64,000 nucleotides of DNA from Streptomyces marianii (GTDB taxonomy: Bacteria > Actinomycetota > Actinomycetes > Streptomycetales > Streptomycetaceae), in contig NZ_VAWE01000001.1 in NCBI RefSeq assembly GCF_005795905.1, positions 6,995,001 through 7,059,000 of the forward strand, written 5' to 3'. Shown piece after piece: positions 60,924 to 64,000 of the stretch. Under the pieces are notes generated by a model. That model was not told where the DNA came from, did no database searches, and saw nothing but the letters and a program-made list of their open reading frames with translations. The position numbers were made by a program, and so were the translations under genes. Position 1 is the first letter of the stretch; each line of letters opens with the position of its first letter.

Positions 60924-61595
60924 TCAGGCGGCCTTCGCCTTCGTGGCGTACATGTCCACGTACTCCTGGCCGGACAGCCGCATCACCTCGGTCATCACCG
61001 AGTCGGTCACCGCCCTCAGCACGTAGCGGTCGCGGTCCATCCCCTCGTACCGCGAGAACTCCATCGGCTTGCCGAAGCGGACCGTCACCCGGCCCGGACG
61101 CGGCAGTCCGGCGCCGCCCGGCTGGAGCTTGTCCGTGCCGATCATGGCGAACGGGACGACGGGCGCGCCCGTCATCAGGGTGAGCCGTGCGATGCCCGTA
61201 CGGCCGCGGTACAGACGGCCGTCGGGGGAGCGGGTGCCCTCCGGGTAGATGCCGAAGACCTTGCACTCCTCCAGCACCCGCCGGCCCGTCATCAGCGCCG
61301 CCACACCGCCGTTCGCGCCGTCCCGGTCCACCGGGATCATGCCGACGCCGGTGAAGAACCAGGCCATCAGCCGGCCCTTGAGCCCCTTGCCGGTGACGTA
61401 CTCGTCCTTGCCGATGAAGTAGACCGGCCGATCGCACACGATCGGCAGCACCATCGAGTCGATGAAGGTGAGGTGGTTTCCGGCGAGGATGACGGGGCCG
61501 TCCCCGGGGATGTTCTCCGCGCCTTCCACACGCGGGCGGAACATCAGGCGCAGGATCGGTCCGAGCACTGCCTTGATGAGCGACAAGCGGGACAA
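60924..61595 (-). CDS. 1-acyl-sn-glycerol-3-phosphate acyltransferase-like (PlsC) protein
   Basis: 223-residue membrane-associated acyltransferase that makes phosphatidate from lysophosphatidate, or a relative. Catalytic HX4D is His41-Asp46 (NHLTFID), with the glycerol-phosphate motif YPEGTRS and VVPFAMIG. The start is TTG 61595 (MSRLSLIKAVLG), chosen because the N-terminus then matches the family; the frame upstream is not conserved-looking. It is divergent from the GDPD gene. Confidence 0.9.
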   Translation of the reverse strand: MSRLSLIKAVLGPILRLMFRPRVEGAENIPGDGPVILAGNHLTFIDSMVLPIVCDRPVYFIGKDEYVTGKGLKGRLMAWFFTGVGMIPVDRDGANGGVAALMTGRRVLEECKVFGIYPEGTRSPDGRLYRGRTGIARLTLMTGAPVVPFAMIGTDKLQPGGAGLPRPGRVTVRFGKPMEFSRYEGMDRDRYVLRAVTDSVMTEVMRLSGQEYVDMYATKAKAA

Positions 61596-61839
61596 CGGGT
61601 CCTCCGGTGTCAGGAGTGGGACGGCGGTACGGCCGGCGAAGTCTCTGCAGGTGAGGACGATACTCGCGGGTGGTGCCCGACCGCACATTGGGTTCACCGA
61701 GCAGATACACAGTGTTGACCTGGGTTTGGTCCGCGTTTGCCCTGGGTCTCCCGTACGTAACGCCCCCGGCCCTAGCCTGTCCGCCGTGCGTCCCCGCCGA
61801 TCGGGTGCGGGACATCACCAGTCAACGGAGGAGCGTTCT

Positions 61840-63018
61840 ATGACACACGGTGCGGAAACCACCCCCGGGCGGCGGACCCTCCTGGGGGCGGCGGTGCTCG
61901 GGTCGGCGGCGCTGGGGATGTCCGCCGCGCCGGGCGCGCACGCCGCGGAACGCGCCGCCGGGGACCGGCCGTCCCCGGCGGCGCGGCACGGCTCCGGCCA
62001 CCACGGGCTGCCGGTGCCCACCGTCATCGCCCACCGCGGGGCGAGCGGCTACCGGCCGGAGCACACCATCGGCTCCTACCGGCTGGCCCTGGACATGGGG
62101 GCGCACGTCATCGAGCAGGACCTCGTCCCCACGAAGGACGGCCACCTGGTCTGCCGCCACGAGAACGACATCACCGGCACCACCGACGTCGCCTCCCGTC
62201 CCGAGTTCGCCTCGCGCCGGACGACCAAGTCGGTGGACGGCGCCGGTATCACGGGCTGGTTCACCGAGGACTTCACGCTCGCCGAGCTGAAGACGCTGCG
62301 CGCCAAGGAGCGGATACCGGCGAGCCGCCAGGAGAACACCGTCTACGACGGGCGGTGGACGATCCCCACCTTCGAGGAGGTGCTGCGCTGGGCCGACGCG
62401 GAGGGCCGCCGCCGGGGCCGGCCGGTCTGGCTGCACGCCGAGACCAAGCACCCCACCTACTTCCGCGGTATCGGCCTCGGCCTGGAGGAGCGCCTGGCGA
62501 AGCTGCTGCGCCGCTACGGCCGGCACCGTGCGCACTCGCCCGTCTTCCTCCAGTCGTTCGAGCCGAGCAGCATCCAGCGGCTCGCGAAGCTGGTGGACTC
62601 GCCGCGTGTCGTCCTGCTCTCCGGTGCGAACACCCGCCCCTGGGACTTCGTCCAGGCCGGTGACCCGCGCACGGTCGCGGACCTGGTCACACCCCGGGGC
62701 CTGGAGTGGATCGCCTCGTTCGCGCAGGGCATCGGCCCCACCCTCGACCTCATCGTGCCGAGGGACGCGAGCGGCGGGCTGGGCACGCCCACCACGCTCG
62801 TCCGCGACGCCCACGCCCGGGGCCTGATCCTGCACCCGTACACGATGCGGAACGAGAACTCCTTCCTGCCCGCCGACTTCCGGCGCGGCACGGACCCGAA
62901 CGCCTACGGCGACGTGTTCGGCGCGTTCAAGGTGTACTTCGAGCAGGGCATCGACGGGATCTTCACCGACAACCCGGACACGGGACTGCTGGCCCGCGCC
63001 GACTTCGTCGGCGGCTGA
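61840..63018 (+). CDS. Tat-exported glycerophosphodiester phosphodiesterase
   Basis: 392-residue secreted enzyme that releases glycerol-3-phosphate from lipid head-group diesters. Twin-arginine signal (GRRTLLGAAVLGSAALG, cleavage near AHAAE). GDPD core: AHRGASGYRPEHT (His65, Arg66, Glu74), IEQDLVPTKDG, HENDITGTTD with general-acid His, and the C-terminal GIDGIFTDNPD. Start ATG 61840 after GGAGGAG. Followed by a 15-bp terminator hairpin. Likely phosphate scavenging. Confidence 0.93.
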   Translation: MTHGAETTPGRRTLLGAAVLGSAALGMSAAPGAHAAERAAGDRPSPAARHGSGHHGLPVPTVIAHRGASGYRPEHTIGSYRLALDMGAHVIEQDLVPTKDGHLVCRHENDITGTTDVASRPEFASRRTTKSVDGAGITGWFTEDFTLAELKTLRAKERIPASRQENTVYDGRWTIPTFEEVLRWADAEGRRRGRPVWLHAETKHPTYFRGIGLGLEERLAKLLRRYGRHRAHSPVFLQSFEPSSIQRLAKLVDSPRVVLLSGANTRPWDFVQAGDPRTVADLVTPRGLEWIASFAQGIGPTLDLIVPRDASGGLGTPTTLVRDAHARGLILHPYTMRNENSFLPADFRRGTDPNAYGDVFGAFKVYFEQGIDGIFTDNPDTGLLARADFVGG

Positions 63019-63037
63019 CGGTCCGTCGAACCGGGCA

Positions 63038-63071
63038 CCGGCCGGGCGACGGGCCTCCGTCGCCCGGCCGG
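63038..63071 (+). terminator. 15-bp hairpin terminator after GDPD gene
   Basis: CCGGCCGGGCGACGG (63038-63052) pairs exactly with 63057-63071 around a 4-nt loop, 19 bp after the stop. Confidence 0.8.
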
Positions 63072-63161
63072 CCCACGTCAGCAGCCGTACGGCCGTCATG
63101 CGGTCGGGTGAGACGGTGCCACGGCGGAAACCGCAGCTCGTGGCGGGGCGTCCCGCAGGGC

Positions 63162-63821
63162 ATGACACCGTGTGAAGAGGACGCCGCCCCACCCTCCGTC
63201 ACCGCCCGGGGCACGACGGCGACCAGGTCGGCCACCGTCGTCCGGACCGCCACCGCGCAGGGACCGGTCTCCGGCGGCACCGCCTCCGGCGCCGTGTGGT
63301 CGGGGGCCGCCGGAGCGCTGGTGCGCGATCTGCGACCGCTCGTCGCGGCGGAGGCGAGCGCCGAGGCGCACGGCGAGGCCCTGGACTCCGGGGACCTGGA
63401 ACAGTCCGTCTGGGTGCGGCTCCTGGAACGGCTCGATGCCGAAGGCCCACCGTCCGACGCCGCCGGCTGGATCGCGGGGGCGGTACGGGAGGAGGCGAGC
63501 CGTGCCCGGCACCACGCCCGGCGGGAACGCCCCTACCCGGCCGAGCCCGCCACCGGACCCGCCGCCTGCCCCGAACGGGCCGTGCTCGTCGCGGAACGGC
63601 GCCGCGCCCTGAGGGCCGCCGTCGCCCGCGCGCCGGGTCGCTGTCGCCGGCTGCTGACTGCGATGCTGGCGCCGGAGGACCCCACGTACCGCGAAATCGC
63701 AGGAGAGTTGGGAATCTCACAAGGAAGTCTGGGGCCGATGCGTTCCCGCTGCCTGGGATGTTTGCGCAGAATGCTCGCGACAGAGGTTGCGGCTCCTGAA
63801 CTCCGGGGAATGGAGCGGTAG
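63162..63821 (+). CDS. sigma-70 family (ECF-like) sigma factor
   Basis: 219-residue small sigma factor. The region-2-like helices are poorly marked (LEQSVWVRLLERLDAEG and AAGWIAGAVREEASRARHH resemble 2.2-2.4). Region 4 is clearer: CRRLLTAMLAPEDPTYREIAGELGIS with a GSLGPMRSRCLGCLRRML recognition helix. The first 50 residues are low-complexity Thr/Ala/Gly, so the start (ATG 63162) could be later. No anti-sigma gene is seen. Its promoter targets are unknown. Confidence 0.78.
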   Translation: MTPCEEDAAPPSVTARGTTATRSATVVRTATAQGPVSGGTASGAVWSGAAGALVRDLRPLVAAEASAEAHGEALDSGDLEQSVWVRLLERLDAEGPPSDAAGWIAGAVREEASRARHHARRERPYPAEPATGPAACPERAVLVAERRRALRAAVARAPGRCRRLLTAMLAPEDPTYREIAGELGISQGSLGPMRSRCLGCLRRMLATEVAAPELRGMER

Positions 63822-63857
63822 ACAACCGGGCGGCAGGTGAGCGGGAGGCATGCGCAC

Positions 63858-64000
63858 ATGGGCATGAGCGTGACCATCTCAGCGGCAACGGCGGAGGACG
63901 CCGAACAGATCCTCAAGCTGCAGTACCTGTGCTACCAGAGCGAGGCCGAGCTCTACGGCGACTACCGCATGGAACCGCTCATCCAGACCCTCGGCGAACT
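63858..64000 (+). CDS. GNAT N-acetyltransferase, 3'-truncated by window edge
   Basis: Only the first 47 codons are in the window: SVTISAATAEDAEQILKLQY and an acidic helix, the usual N-terminal strand-helix of GNAT acetyltransferases. Start ATG 63858 or 63864. The acetyl-CoA loop lies beyond the window, so family assignment is moderate. Confidence 0.6.
   Translation, partial: MGMSVTISAATAEDAEQILKLQYLCYQSEAELYGDYRMEPLIQTLGE

Overview
This is high-GC actinobacterial chromosome, almost certainly Streptomyces. The reasons are third-codon-position GC bias, many GTG starts, Tat signals, leaderless-type promoters, and the infC-rpmI-rplT / pheST and argCJBDR gene orders. No rRNA, tRNA or CRISPR array was seen.

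Layout. (a) 1-8.6 kb: 3' end of an aldehyde dehydrogenase, an SDR, a DUF2510 membrane protein, a PLP deaminase/aldolase-like enzyme, an Ala/Pro-repeat membrane protein coupled to a mycosin-type S8 protease, SseB-like and DUF1844 proteins. (b) 8.6-16.6 kb: housekeeping block with the infC leader, infC (apparent AUC start), rpmI, rplT, a SpoU/TrmH methyltransferase, a soluble PAS histidine kinase and pheST. (c) 16.6-26.2 kb: an HTH-TPR regulator with a duplicated candidate operator, Nudix, 3-hydroxyacyl-CoA dehydrogenase, a Tat-exported GH10-like protein, a divergent EamA/MocR pair with overlapping start codons, GNAT, a degenerate histidine phosphatase and a broken XRE regulator. (d) 26.4-36.5 kb: accessory region with P450, SGNH/ricin-lectin protein, alkyl-sulfatase-like MBL enzyme, MFS exporter, JmjC oxygenase, an unlisted 29-codon peptide gene, TetR, a PhyH oxygenase with a TTA codon, and a GAP-family membrane protein. 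(e) 36.8-41.9 kb: argC-argJ-argB-argD-argR under a promoter with ArgR-box-like sequence. (f) 42-45 kb: a coupled operon for trans-membrane electron transfer (ferric-reductase-like flavocytochrome, duplicated FMN-binding protein, ApbE). (g) 45.4-53.4 kb: an island bounded by transposase remnants. It carries a BVMO, an esterase and an alcohol dehydrogenase with less GC-biased codon use, then a DUF1275 protein and an alkyl sulfatase. (h) 53.5-64 kb: HEAT protein, argG, argH, HAD-like protein, TetR-MFS drug-efflux pair, PlsC-like acyltransferase, GDPD, a sigma factor and the start of a GNAT.

Most notable candidates. First, a possible undescribed RiPP-type system at 31.0-35.7 kb: small acidic peptide, attenuator-like hairpin, JmjC oxygenase and MFS exporter in one operon, divergent from an autoregulated TetR and a PhyH oxygenase with a TTA (bldA) codon. 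Second, a possible complete route from secondary alkyl sulfate to alcohol, ketone, ester and acid on the transposase-bounded island. Third, the flavinylated electron-transfer operon, whose FMN domain has been duplicated with 157 bp of perfect identity. All functions are read from sequence motifs and family knowledge; no database search was run.
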